Source: an uncultured Eubacteriales bacterium
GTDB lineage: Bacteria; Bacillota; Clostridia; Peptostreptococcales; Anaerovoracaceae
Assembly (NCBI GenBank): GCA_900551415.1
Contig: URWB01000126.1
Location: 1 to 6,361 of the forward strand
Direction: 5' to 3'
DNA length: 6,361 bases
Part shown: in pieces, positions 1 to 6,183 of the stretch
How the letters are laid out: every line of letters begins with the position of its first letter
Numbering within the stretch: position 1 is the first letter of the stretch
Program-made: the position numbers and the translations under genes
The notes under the pieces: generated by a model
What the model saw: only the letters and a program-made list of their open reading frames with translations
Told to the model about the DNA's origin: nothing
The model's database searches: none

Positions 1-17
1 GCCAATTTGTAGCCGCT

Positions 18-67
18 AAAAAAGAAAAATCCTGAAAAACGCTGTATTACCAACGCTTTTCAGGATT
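18..67 (-). terminator. Rho-independent terminator of the guaB-guaA operon
   Basis: Arms at 51-67 and 28-44 form a 17-bp stem around a 6-base loop (45-50), followed in the minus direction by a U run interrupted once (29 down to 18). Read on the minus strand, every position pairs, including two G-U wobbles. Read on the plus strand the same two positions become A-C mismatches and no T run follows, so the structure is built for minus-strand transcripts. It begins 17 bases after the guaA stop codon and is the natural end of the operon. Confidence 0.92.
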
Positions 68-84
68 CTGGAAACACTAAATAT

Positions 85-1686
85 TTATTCCCACTCTATC
101 GTTCCCGGTGGTTTGCCGGTGCAGTCGTAGACGACGCGGTTGACATGGTCGACTTCATTGATAATACGGGTCGTTACGCGGTCGATCAGATCCCACGGCA
201 GGTGTGCCGCTTCGGCAGTCATAAAGTCGCTGGTCGTGACGGCGCGCAATGCGATGGCATAATCATAGGTCCGAAAGTCTCCCATAACGCCAACAGAGCG
301 CATGTTGGTCAGTGCCGCGAAATATTGTCCGAGCGTGCCAGGATGACCATACTGCGGGATCTGTCCTGCGCTCATCGCGCGGGCGATTTCCTCCCGATAG
401 ATATAGTCCGCGTCCTGCACAATCTTGACCTTTTCGGCGGTCACCTCTCCGATGATGCGAATGCCAAGTCCGGGACCCGGGAAAGGCTGGCGGAACACAA
501 GGTAGTCCGGAATGCCGAGTTCCAGTCCCGCGCGGCGCACCTCATCCTTGAATAACATCCGCAATGGCTCGATGATTTCCTTAAAGTCCACATAATCCGG
601 CAGACCGCCTACATTATGATGAGATTTGATCACCGCGGACTTGCCCAGGCCGGACTCGATGACGTCCGGGTAGATGGTTCCCTGTACCAAGAAGTCCACC
701 GCGCCGATTTTTTTTGCTTCCTCTTCAAACACGCGGATAAATTCCTCGCCGATGATTTTGCGCTTAGCCTCCGGTTCTGTCACGCCGGCCAGCTTCGCGT
801 AGAAACGTTCCTGCGCGTTGACGCGGATGAAGTTCAGCTTGTAAGGACCGTTTGGACCGAATACCGCTTCCACCTCATCGCCCTCGTTCTTGCGCAGAAG
901 ACCATGATCGACAAAGACGCAGGTCAGCTGCTTGCCGACGGCTTTGGACAGAAGGACCGCCGCGACCGAGGAATCCACGCCGCCCGACAAGGCGCAAAGT
1001 ACCTTGCCGCTGCCGACTTTTTCTCGGACCTCACGAATGGTGCTTTCTACGAAGCTGTCCATTTTCCAATCGCCGTCACAGCCGCAGATGCGCAGTACGA
1101 AATTTTGCAGCAGCTTGAAGCCTTCTATGGAGTGCATGACCTCCGGGTGGAACTGCGTCGCGTAGAAGCCGGCTGCCGCGTTCTCCATAGCAGCCACCGG
1201 GCAGACCGGCGTATGGGCCGTCACCCGAAATCCCGCGGGAACGGTTTCGATATAATCGGTATGGCTCATCCACATGATCGTGTGATCCGGTTTCGCGCAG
1301 CCGGTTGTTTCCGGTCCGCCTACGCCGAGCCCCGCGAGCAAGCCGCCGCGGTCGTCGATGATCACCTCTGTCCTGCCGTATTCGCTGACCGGCGCAGTCG
1401 CTACCTTGCCGCCGAGCTGATGCGCCAAAAGCTGTGCGCCGTAGCAGATGCCGAGGATCGGAATGCCAAGCTTGAAAATTTGTGGGTCACACTGTGGGGA
1501 ATCCTCGCCGTATACACTATTTGGACCTCCGGTCAAAATGATGCCTGACGGTGCCATCTGTTTGATCTGCTCGATCGGCATCGTGTACGGATGCACCTCG
1601 CAGTACACATTGCACTCGCGAACCCGACGCGCGATCAATTGATTGTACTGACCGCCGAAGTCTAAAACGATAATATTCTGTCTCAT
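85..1686 (-). CDS. guaA: GMP synthase, glutamine-hydrolysing
   Basis: Cytoplasmic enzyme that converts XMP to GMP using ATP and glutamine, the last step of guanine nucleotide synthesis. The protein is 533 residues from the ATG at 1686. The N-terminal class I glutamine amidotransferase domain (about 1-200) has the nucleophile Cys81 in GICYGAQ and the partners His180 and Glu182 in QFHPEV. The ATP pyrophosphatase domain follows, with its P-loop SGGVDSS at 234-240. The C-terminal dimerisation domain ends in the family's typical KPPGTIEWE. The frame stays open to a TTG at 1722, but the ATG at 1686 is preferred: AAGGA (1699-1695) lies 8 bases before it, and homologues begin at this residue. About 12 extra residues at roughly 120-135 (GVGGPETTGCAKPDHT), before the MWMSH motif, partly explain why it is longer than the roughly 510-525 residues usual for bacterial GuaA. 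It sits 99 bases downstream of IMP dehydrogenase on the same strand, so co-transcription is very likely. The identification is secure. Confidence 0.98.
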   Translation of the reverse strand: MRQNIIVLDFGGQYNQLIARRVRECNVYCEVHPYTMPIEQIKQMAPSGIILTGGPNSVYGEDSPQCDPQIFKLGIPILGICYGAQLLAHQLGGKVATAPVSEYGRTEVIIDDRGGLLAGLGVGGPETTGCAKPDHTIMWMSHTDYIETVPAGFRVTAHTPVCPVAAMENAAAGFYATQFHPEVMHSIEGFKLLQNFVLRICGCDGDWKMDSFVESTIREVREKVGSGKVLCALSGGVDSSVAAVLLSKAVGKQLTCVFVDHGLLRKNEGDEVEAVFGPNGPYKLNFIRVNAQERFYAKLAGVTEPEAKRKIIGEEFIRVFEEEAKKIGAVDFLVQGTIYPDVIESGLGKSAVIKSHHNVGGLPDYVDFKEIIEPLRMLFKDEVRRAGLELGIPDYLVFRQPFPGPGLGIRIIGEVTAEKVKIVQDADYIYREEIARAMSAGQIPQYGHPGTLGQYFAALTNMRSVGVMGDFRTYDYAIALRAVTTSDFMTAEAAHLPWDLIDRVTTRIINEVDHVNRVVYDCTGKPPGTIEWE

Positions 1687-1694
1687 ATTTTCTG

Positions 1695-1699
1695 TCCTT
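1695..1699 (-). promoter_or_regulatory. Ribosome binding site deciding the guaA start
   Basis: AAGGA on the minus strand lies 8 bases before the ATG at 1686. The alternative upstream TTG at 1722 has only a GC-rich stretch before it and no Shine-Dalgarno match. This selects the shorter 533-residue GuaA. Confidence 0.8.
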
Positions 1700-1722
1700 A
1701 CTGTATCTGTATTTTCATACAA

Positions 1723-1752
1723 GCAGGGGCGCTATCGGCACGCGCCCACTGC
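1723..1752 (-). other. GC-rich hairpin in the guaB-guaA gap
   Basis: GCAG at 1752-1749 and GGGCGC at 1747-1742 pair with GCGCCC (1732-1727) and CTGC (1726-1723), leaving one bulged base (1748) and a 9-base loop. In the operon direction it is followed by a mixed A-rich sequence, not a U run, so it should not terminate guaB transcripts. It could stabilise the upstream mRNA or tune guaA expression, which is inference. On the plus strand a T run starts 7 bases after the stem, so it might weakly stop antisense transcripts. The rest of the gap (1759-1785) is A-rich on the minus strand. Confidence 0.5.
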
Positions 1753-1785
1753 CCCGATGTTTTTTCGTTTTTTATTTTTCTTCCT

Positions 1786-3294
1786 TTATTTAATCACGTT
1801 GCCGGACGCGTCCTTCAAAATAACGTCGTGTGCTCCGCCCTCGACGATGGAGGTCGCGGAAACCAACGTCAGTTTTGCCTTTTCCTGCAGTTCCTTGATA
1901 GAAAGCGCGCCGCAGTTGCACATCGTAGATTTGACCTTGGTCAGAGAAAGGTTGACGTTATCGTGCAGGGAACCTGCGTATGGCACATAGGAGTCCACGC
2001 CTTCCTCGAATTTCATGCGTGGATCGCCGCCCAGATCGTAACGCTGCCAGTTGCGAGCGCGGTTGGAGCCTTCACCCCAGTATTCTTTGACATAGTTGCC
2101 GTTGATATTCAACTTGTTTGTCGGGGATTCATCAAAGCGCGCGAAATATCTGCCCAGCATGATGAAGTCTGCGCCCATCGCCAGCGCCAGAGTCATATGA
2201 TGGTCGTAGACGATACCGCCATCGGAACAGATTGGCACATAGATGCCGGTCTCTTTGAAGTATTCGTCACGCGCCGCCGCAACCTCAATGACCGCCGTTG
2301 CCTGTCCGCGTCCGATTCCCTTCTGCTCTCGCGTGATACAGATGGAGCCGCCGCCGATGCCGATTTTGACGAAGTCCGCGCCGATTTCGGCCAGATAGCG
2401 GAAGCCTTCGCCGTCAACGACATTGCCAGCGCCTATTTTCACGGAGTCGCCGTATTTTTCGCGTACCCAGCGGATCGTATCCGCCTGCCACTCGCTGTAG
2501 CCCTCGGAACTGTCGATGCAGAGTACATCCACGCCGGCCTCGACCAGCGCAGGAATTCTTTCTTCGTAGTCGCGCGTATTCACGCCGGCACCAACCACAT
2601 AGCGCTTGTGCTCGTCCAAAAGCTCGTTCGGGTTATCCTTATGAGAATCGTAGTCCTTGCGGAATACGAAGTGTGTCAGTCTTTGGTTTTCATCGATGAT
2701 CGGAAGTGCGTTCAGCTTGTTGTCCCAAAGAATGTCGTTTGCCTCGCTCAAGGTGATCCCCGAGCGGCCGTAAATCAGCTTTTCAAACGGTGTCATAAAC
2801 TCGCTGATGCGGGTGTCCATGGACATTCTGCTTACGCGATAGTCACGGCTGGTCACCAGACCCAGAATCTTGCCTTCCGCGGTGCCGTCGTCTGTAATGG
2901 CAATCGTGCTGTGTCCCTTGAGTGCCTTGAGCTCGAGTACATCTTTGAGCGTCTGATCCGGGCGCAGATTGGAATCGCTTGTTACAAAACCCGCCTTGTG
3001 CGCCTTGACTCTGCGTACCATGGCCGCTTGATTTTCGATTGTCTGGGAGCCGAATATAAAAGAAATTCCACCTTCTTTTGCCAACGCGACCGCCATATTA
3101 TCGTCGGAAACAGCCTGCATGACAGCGGATACCAATGGAATGTTCATTGTGATCTCAGGTTTTTCACCTTTTTTGAATTTTGTTACAGGCGTGGCGAGCG
3201 AAACCGCCTCAACCCTGCAGTCCTTGCCGGAGTAACCCGGTACCAGCAGATACTCATTAAACGTTCTGGAAGGTTCTTTGAAATAAAACGCCAT
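1786..3294 (-). CDS. guaB: IMP dehydrogenase, Tritrichomonas foetus-type
   Basis: Cytoplasmic NAD-dependent oxidation of IMP to XMP, the committed step to guanine nucleotides. The protein is 502 residues. A (beta/alpha)8 barrel is interrupted by a CBS-domain pair at about 105-220. Visible key residues are Asp261 in CIDSSEG, the catalytic loop GSICITRE with nucleophile Cys319, and the mobile-flap dyad Arg418-Tyr419 in NWQRYD. These residues fall on the same numbers as in the characterised T. foetus enzyme as I recall it, and the start (EPSRTFNEYLL) and end (IVEGGAHDVI) also align without gaps. The ordinary B. subtilis/E. coli type is shorter at the C-terminus and differs around the flap. The ATG at 3294 has an AAGGAG seven bases upstream. 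It is the first gene of an operon with guaA. Function is secure; the subtype rests on remembered homologue sequence. Confidence 0.97.
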   Translation of the reverse strand: MAFYFKEPSRTFNEYLLVPGYSGKDCRVEAVSLATPVTKFKKGEKPEITMNIPLVSAVMQAVSDDNMAVALAKEGGISFIFGSQTIENQAAMVRRVKAHKAGFVTSDSNLRPDQTLKDVLELKALKGHSTIAITDDGTAEGKILGLVTSRDYRVSRMSMDTRISEFMTPFEKLIYGRSGITLSEANDILWDNKLNALPIIDENQRLTHFVFRKDYDSHKDNPNELLDEHKRYVVGAGVNTRDYEERIPALVEAGVDVLCIDSSEGYSEWQADTIRWVREKYGDSVKIGAGNVVDGEGFRYLAEIGADFVKIGIGGGSICITREQKGIGRGQATAVIEVAAARDEYFKETGIYVPICSDGGIVYDHHMTLALAMGADFIMLGRYFARFDESPTNKLNINGNYVKEYWGEGSNRARNWQRYDLGGDPRMKFEEGVDSYVPYAGSLHDNVNLSLTKVKSTMCNCGALSIKELQEKAKLTLVSATSIVEGGAHDVILKDASGNVIK

Positions 3295-3301
3295 ATTTTT
3301 T

Positions 3302-3307
3302 CTCCTT
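3302..3307 (-). promoter_or_regulatory. Ribosome binding site of guaB
   Basis: A perfect AAGGAG on the minus strand sits seven bases before the ATG at 3294, in a purine-rich leader. It fixes the guaB start. Confidence 0.88.
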
Positions 3308-3353
3308 AACTTTTCTCATTCTATCGTCATGTTTTTTGAACAAAAATATTACT

Positions 3354-3483
3354 TTTTATTGTATACCAAATCACGCTTGGTTTCAAGGACTTTCGCGCGA
3401 ATTTTGTCAGCTGTTTACACAGGCTTGTGTTCTGCTTCTATATTGATTTCTCCGCCTCATTTTTTTGCTATTTTATTGTATAC
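3354..3483 (-). repeat. 13-base direct repeat carrying duplicated -10 elements
   Basis: TTTTATTGTATAC occurs identically at 3354-3366 and 3471-3483. On the minus strand each copy contains TACAAT, a good -10. The guaB-proximal copy has a strong -35 at 17 bases. The distal copy has only a poor one (GTTATA, 3503-3498), so it may be a weak second promoter or a protein-binding repeat. Only the two copies, not the sequence between them, are repeated. Confidence 0.5.
3358..3386 (-). promoter_or_regulatory. Promoter of the guaB-guaA operon
   Basis: On the minus strand, TTGAAA (3386-3381) and TACAAT (3363-3358) are separated by exactly 17 bases, each one mismatch from the sigma-A/sigma-70 consensus. 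Transcription would start near 3350, giving a 5' leader of about 55 bases. That is too short for a purine riboswitch, and none is seen. A 10-bp perfect palindrome, TTCGCGCGAA (3392-3401), lies just upstream of the -35 and could bind a regulator (inference). Confidence 0.8.
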
Positions 3484-3586
3484 GTTCCGCATGTTGTTAT
3501 AACTACTGCCTACCTTCAGACAAGCCTTCGCTGTTCTTCTCAATCAGCTCCCGCAAAACTTCTTTTTAAAATTTTATCGAATTCTC

Positions 3587-3615
3587 TTGCATCTTTCTCC
3601 TCGTTGTGTTATGAT
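3587..3615 (+). promoter_or_regulatory. Promoter of tRNA-Ala
   Basis: TTGCAT (3587-3592) and TATGAT (3610-3615) are 17 bases apart, with the -10 one mismatch from consensus. An AT-rich block at 3562-3577 lies where an UP element would be, compensating for the weak -35, as is common for stable-RNA genes. The predicted start, around 3622, leaves a short 5' leader to be removed by RNase P. Confidence 0.65.
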
Positions 3616-3629
3616 GGTAGGGTCGTTAG

Positions 3630-3705
<76 letters not shown>

Positions 3706-3706
3706 T

Positions 3707-3746
3707 AAAAAACCATCCACGCGTCGAACGCGTGGATGGTTTTTTT
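3707..3746. terminator. Bidirectional Rho-independent terminator
   Basis: A perfect 12-bp stem (3712-3723 with 3729-3740, ACCATCCACGCG and its complement) surrounds a 5-base loop. A run of A precedes it (3707-3712) and a run of T follows (3740-3746), so it works on either strand. On the plus strand it starts one base after the tRNA CCA end. On the minus strand it lies directly after the TAG stop at 3748. It ends both convergent transcripts. Confidence 0.95.
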
Positions 3747-3747
3747 G

Positions 3748-5097
3748 CTATCTCGCATTCTCCGCGGCAACATACCGCTGCTTCGAGCTCCGCGGCTTGT
3801 CGGGTATGGTCATGCGCAGATTCCCGCTTTCCACCAGCGGCAGCACATATTCTTTCACCACATATGGGCTGGATTTCAGGTCGAGAAAGGTGCAGATTTC
3901 CTCTCTGGTCCGCGGCGTCTCGCAAAACGAAACCAGCGCCCCGGCCAAGCTGCCTGCTGCATGCGGATCAGATGCCCGCGCCGCCTGCGGCATTTCTTTG
4001 CGGAAGGTAACGACAAAGCTGCCCCTTTCGTCGCAGAATACAGGCTGCGGCAGACCAGACTCCTGCATCACCTTGCGAATGGTCGGTATACCGGAATACC
4101 GGTTCTCGGTCATGCCCAGGACCTCCAGGGCGCTCGCAAGCACAGGGTTTCTGGTGTCCGGCTGGACTTTGCCGAGTTTGTCGGCGCGAATCCTGCCATA
4201 GATGCCGCCCGGATTGCGGATCTCCATACGGTCCTCAAACAAAATGAGCCGGATCGGCATGCCCTCTGTGTGCATGCTGTAGTCCCGATGCACGAGCGCG
4301 TTGACGATGGCCTCTCTGACGGCCGTCATCGGGTAATCCATACGATCCTCTCTCCTGCCGGTCAGCGGATCGATGATGGTCTTGGTCCGCATATTTTTGC
4401 GGACGAATTGCATCGCATCCTCCAGCATCTGCGGTATGCTGCCTTCAATCCGTTTGTTGTCGATGAAACGTTCTCCCGCGCTGCCGAGGTCACCGATCTC
4501 GGTGCCCGGTACTGCAATGGCTGTGATGCAAAGCTGCGGCAGATATGCCTGCGGATAGAGACCGAACAGAAGCACAGCGCTCAGCGTCGCCGCGCCGTCT
4601 CGGGTGATGCTCATCAGTTCACAGATCTCTCCGTCCGTCAGCGCGGCCAGATTGGGCTTGCCCTGTTTCAGCTTGTTCAGATATGCGTTCACTGCATTTT
4701 GATCCAGTGCGGACATGACTGCTCGGGGTATGATGCGGATATCATCCTGATATTTTTTTCGAAAAGCCTCATAGCTGTAGATCTCATACTCGGTCATCGG
4801 TTCATCGCTGTCTCCGATCCTGACGAAAGAGCCGCGCAGTCTGCCGTGTCCGCGATAAAAGCAGGGTCTCTCGGCCAAATCCATACCGGGAATCTCCGCA
4901 GCTGCAAAGCAGCGCCCGTCTTTTTCGACTGCGGTCAGCAGGGGGCGTACGACCGGCTCCATCTGCAGGGCCTGCTCGTTGATCTTTTTTTGCAGATCCT
5001 GCACATCATAAACGCCGACTTCCTTAAAATCATCTTCCTCTTTCACCCCGAACAACAGAACGCCGCCTTCGTCCTGATTTGAAAAAGCGGATAATGC
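3748..5097 (-). CDS. ATP-binding protein, AlbA_2 / RecG-C-like (COG2865 type), 5'-truncated
   Basis: Residue numbers count from the TTG at 5055, which is internal and not the true start. The frame continues upstream as conserved AlbA_2 (Schlafen-type) core, ALSAFSNQDEGGVLLFGV, then loses homology near 5092-5097 and stops at a TGA (5121-5119). The N-terminal strand and helix with the family's E-F-K motif, perhaps 25-50 residues, are absent. After the AlbA_2 part (to about 90) comes a GHKL-type ATPase-like domain. It has REAIVNALVHRDYS (247-260, N-box), DRMEIRNPGG (275-284) and YSGIPTIRKVM (320-330). A C-terminal winged-helix-like segment lies at about 380-425 (RTREEICTFLDL). Proteins of this family are usually annotated as ATP-binding proteins, transcriptional regulators or putative RecG-like helicases; the true role is unknown. 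No ribosome binding site or plausible start is present. Its GC-rich codon use matches guaA/guaB, so it belongs to the left segment. Confidence 0.85.
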   Translation of the reverse strand, partial: ALSAFSNQDEGGVLLFGVKEEDDFKEVGVYDVQDLQKKINEQALQMEPVVRPLLTAVEKDGRCFAAAEIPGMDLAERPCFYRGHGRLRGSFVRIGDSDEPMTEYEIYSYEAFRKKYQDDIRIIPRAVMSALDQNAVNAYLNKLKQGKPNLAALTDGEICELMSITRDGAATLSAVLLFGLYPQAYLPQLCITAIAVPGTEIGDLGSAGERFIDNKRIEGSIPQMLEDAMQFVRKNMRTKTIIDPLTGRREDRMDYPMTAVREAIVNALVHRDYSMHTEGMPIRLILFEDRMEIRNPGGIYGRIRADKLGKVQPDTRNPVLASALEVLGMTENRYSGIPTIRKVMQESGLPQPVFCDERGSFVVTFRKEMPQAARASDPHAAGSLAGALVSFCETPRTREEICTFLDLKSSPYVVKEYVLPLVESGNLRMTIPDKPRSSKQRYVAAENAR

Positions 5098-5104
5098 AAA
5101 GGTA
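5086..5104. other. Junction of two unrelated DNA segments
   Basis: Coding sense on the minus strand (ALSAFSN of the AlbA_2 domain) fades here, and coding sense on the plus strand (KVNNFADHV onward) begins here. Base composition and codon use change sharply at the same point. Both flanking genes lack their 5' ends. No insertion sequence end, target duplication, att-like repeat or integrase is visible. A chimeric assembly join is the simplest reading; a real deletion or recombination joint remains possible. Confidence 0.75.
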
Positions 5105-6172
5105 AATAATTTTGCTGATCATGTTTCATCAGAACTTAAAGTAGTTACCGACTATGATAAAATTGAATGTAATTATGAATGGTTAGAAATAATGGAAGAT
5201 ACTATTCGCTATATTGATAATATCTTGAGGAATCCTAATAGATTTATTGTTAATGAGGAGGATATTATTAAGGTCGAATTGGCTAAAAAAATCGGTGTTG
5301 AGAGTATAAAGCACCTTTCTAGAAATACTAATTTAATTCAGGATTATAATAAAAAAACGGGGGATGTTAGGCCTTCTAAAATTCTTAATATAAATAAAGA
5401 AGAAAGTTTTGATACTTATGAAAATAGGTTTATTTATAGTTTGATTCAGAATATGAAAATGTATATTCAGAGAAAGAAATCCGGTTCTGTTTTGGAATCT
5501 AAATTTAAGAATAATAAGAAATTTGAATATAGTGCTTCTACTAATGTTGGTGAGGAAAAGGTAAATATTTCAATGAGTTTAGATACCAAGTTAAATACAT
5601 CTTTAAATAAGAATACTGGTGATAATAATTTATCTATTGAACAGAGAATCGAAAAATTAGAACTTAGGGTTAAAGATTTATGTTCTAGTCAGGTTTATAT
5701 GGATTTGGCTAAGAAGCATATTGCTTTAGTTACTTCTCCTATAAAAAAGACTAATGTTATTTTGAAGAATGTAAATTTTCAATATGCACTTAAGCTTTGG
5801 AATTTTATGCAGGAGCATGTTGATGATGATACTTCTAGGGTTAAGAATTCTAAGAATTATAATGATGATGGAAAATTCAAACAGTATTTGGATGAAACTT
5901 TTCTTTTAAATTATTTGGTAGCAGATTCTATCGATAATGAATCTAAGTCTAAGGTAGAGAAGAAGGAAATTACTGAAAAATTGGTTGGAAATATGGTTCA
6001 AAAATTAGTTGATATTAATACTGATATGACGGAGGATGAACTTAAAAATATTGTTTCAAAACAATTTACGATTATAAAATATAAGAGTGTTGTTAGTGAT
6101 AAGGAAATAACGAGGATATTTAGGGATAAAATTGATAAATATTTCTCTAGGATTGATAATTTTAATATTTAG
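5099..6172 (+). CDS. DUF2357-like protein, 5'-truncated
   Basis: The first in-frame ATG is at 5192, but it has no ribosome binding site. The frame is open back to a TGA at 5075-5077 and reads as credible protein from about 5099 (including NYEWLEI just before the ATG), so the real start lies beyond the junction. From the ATG there are 326 residues, rich in Lys, Asn, Asp and Ile. DTYENRF (74-80) resembles the ENRF motif of DUF2357/McrC-like proteins. A segment at about 182-206 (SPIKKTNVILKNVNFQYALK) resembles their helical tyrosine-containing region. A Ser/Asn/Lys-rich stretch (about 100-150) is probably a flexible insert, followed by a likely coiled coil (150-165). No membrane segment or PD-(D/E)XK nuclease motif is seen. 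DUF2357 proteins often accompany McrB-type ATPases in defence loci, but no such partner is visible here. The family call is tentative. A/T-rich codons set it apart from the left segment. Confidence 0.7.
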   Translation, partial: KVNNFADHVSSELKVVTDYDKIECNYEWLEIMEDTIRYIDNILRNPNRFIVNEEDIIKVELAKKIGVESIKHLSRNTNLIQDYNKKTGDVRPSKILNINKEESFDTYENRFIYSLIQNMKMYIQRKKSGSVLESKFKNNKKFEYSASTNVGEEKVNISMSLDTKLNTSLNKNTGDNNLSIEQRIEKLELRVKDLCSSQVYMDLAKKHIALVTSPIKKTNVILKNVNFQYALKLWNFMQEHVDDDTSRVKNSKNYNDDGKFKQYLDETFLLNYLVADSIDNESKSKVEKKEITEKLVGNMVQKLVDINTDMTEDELKNIVSKQFTIIKYKSVVSDKEITRIFRDKIDKYFSRIDNFNI

Positions 6173-6174
6173 TT

Positions 6175-6180
6175 GGTGAT
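6175..6180 (+). promoter_or_regulatory. Ribosome binding site of the signal peptidase gene
   Basis: GGTGAT lies three bases before the ATG at 6184. It matches the right-hand part of the extended Shine-Dalgarno sequence, which explains the short gap. It sits in the 11 bases between the preceding stop and this start, which suggests co-transcription with the DUF2357-like gene. Confidence 0.5.
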
Positions 6181-6183
6181 GAT

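Larger units (their letters stand above)
3295..3629. other. Divergent intergenic region between guaB and tRNA-Ala
   Basis: These 335 bases hold the guaB ribosome binding site and promoter on the minus strand and the tRNA promoter on the plus strand. They also hold a 13-base direct repeat of TTTTATTGTATAC (3354-3366 and 3471-3483), small palindromes at 3392-3401 and 3496-3503 (GTTATAAC), and an AT-rich stretch at 3562-3577. Short open frames here lack ribosome binding sites and protein-like composition. I see no riboswitch, small RNA gene or mobile element. Confidence 0.6.

Noticed and set aside
616..1548. Plus-strand open frame opposite guaA (310 codons)
   Set aside because: It lies entirely within guaA in antisense and has no domain or start signal.
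1828..3309. Long plus-strand open frame opposite guaB (493 codons)
   Set aside because: It is an antisense shadow of guaB, made possible by the codon pattern. It has no recognisable protein motifs and no ribosome binding site.
3310..3475. Purine riboswitch upstream of guaB
   Set aside because: The leader from the best promoter is only about 55 bases. Even the longer possible leader shows no three-way junction core or terminator hairpin before guaB.
3736..5082. Plus-strand open frame opposite the ATP-binding protein
   Set aside because: It begins inside the terminator stem and is antisense to a recognisable conserved protein, with no motifs of its own.
3748..6172. New defence system pairing the AlbA_2 ATP-binding protein with the DUF2357-like protein
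   Set aside because: The two genes are truncated at a shared junction with an abrupt composition change, so their adjacency is probably artificial.
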